A model generated the notes under the pieces. It saw only the letters and a program-made list of their open reading frames with translations. It did no database searches and had not been told where the DNA came from. This document shows, in pieces, positions 5,831-6,050 of a stretch of 6,050 nt of DNA (position 1 is the stretch's first letter; the number at the start of each line of letters is the position of its first letter). The stretch is from Chloroflexota bacterium (lineage in GTDB: Bacteria; Chloroflexota; Limnocylindria; Limnocylindrales; CSP1-4): contig SCTE01000174.1 of NCBI GenBank assembly GCA_004298915.1, positions 1 to 6,050 on the forward strand. Reading direction: 5' to 3'. Position numbers and translations under genes: made by a program.

Positions 5831-6050
5831 GACCGATTTCCGGGCCGCGGCCGCCCGTCGCCTCTCGGAGGAGCGAGAACTTTCCCCGGCGATCCTGAGC
5901 CTCCTGTCGCAGGACCGCATCGGCCACTCGTCCGGGGTTCGGGTCATTCCGCTCGAGCAGATCTCCCCGAACGCCGACCAGCCTCGCCTTGCGATGGACC
6001 CGGCGGCGCTTGCCGAGCTGTCGGCATCGATCCAGGAGCACGGCGTGCTC
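5823..6050 (+). CDS. parB: chromosome-partitioning protein ParB (Spo0J family), N-terminal part
   Basis: Centromere (parS)-binding CTPase that loads onto DNA near the origin and stimulates ParA. The frame opens with TTG at 5823, overlaps the parA end by 8 nt, and stays open for 76 codons to the window edge. Residues 1-35 form a charged leader (ARTDFRAAAARRL followed by SEERELSP) without the usual GLGRGLGAL start of many ParBs. From about residue 41 the ParB/Srx N-terminal domain begins: VRVIPLEQISPNADQPR (41-57), then a segment ending SASIQEHGVL at 67-76. This matches the family pattern of I-P-L-x-x-I-x-P-N followed by QPR and SI-x-x-HG-V. The CTP-binding G-E-R-R-x-R-A motif, the helix-turn-helix and the C-terminal dimer domain lie beyond the window. 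The assignment rests on the domain start plus position behind parA. Confidence 0.88.
   Translation, partial: MARTDFRAAAARRLSEERELSPAILSLLSQDRIGHSSGVRVIPLEQISPNADQPRLAMDPAALAELSASIQEHGVL

Noticed and set aside
1..6050. CRISPR array, tRNA, rRNA, insertion sequence or toxin-antitoxin genes
   Set aside because: No regularly spaced repeats, tRNA-like cloverleaf, rRNA stretches or transposase motifs were seen; the window is almost fully accounted for by six genes.

Overview
This GC-rich bacterial window holds two divergent transcription units separated by a short intergenic region. On the minus strand, read from about 4789 down to 60, lies a propionyl-CoA carboxylation and methylmalonyl-CoA mutation operon. 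Its order is carboxyltransferase (beta) subunit, biotin carboxylase, biotin carrier (BT-BCCP) subunit, and the N-terminal part of methylmalonyl-CoA mutase. On the plus strand, from 5066 to the right edge, lies parA followed by an overlapping, truncated parB. Strong GC bias, frequent GTG/TTG starts, tightly overlapping genes, a split carboxylase alpha subunit and a mutase of the split-type look suggest a high-GC free-living bacterium, perhaps Chloroflexota or an actinobacterium-like lineage. That assignment is inference from protein style, not proven.

Metabolic side: the three carboxylase polypeptides would make (S)-methylmalonyl-CoA from propionyl-CoA, ATP and bicarbonate. After epimerisation by a gene not seen here, the B12-dependent mutase would convert it to succinyl-CoA. 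Genes overlap or lie 17 nt apart, so co-transcription is likely. The alpha subunit, one chain in many bacteria, is here two adjacent genes in different frames.

Chromosome side: the roughly 280 bp between the two units (4790-5065) contain one perfect and one near-perfect DnaA box in inverted orientation, right upstream of parAB. This fits a position close to the replication origin.

Two structures are not explained by ordinary gene content. First, bases 1-78 are a perfect reverse complement of 145-222, so the mutase gene folds back on itself and breaks at about position 78. This is most likely an assembly or amplification chimera, although a real inverted duplication cannot be excluded, and the arm reaches the window edge. 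Second, an 18-bp palindrome recurs near the 5' ends of both carboxylase genes, translated both times as Ser-Leu-Arg-Lys-Asp and using codons that look rare here. A third hairpin of similar size near the mutase start encodes Ser-Leu-Lys-Gly. These could be members of a dispersed, coding-embedded hairpin element or a shared regulatory site.
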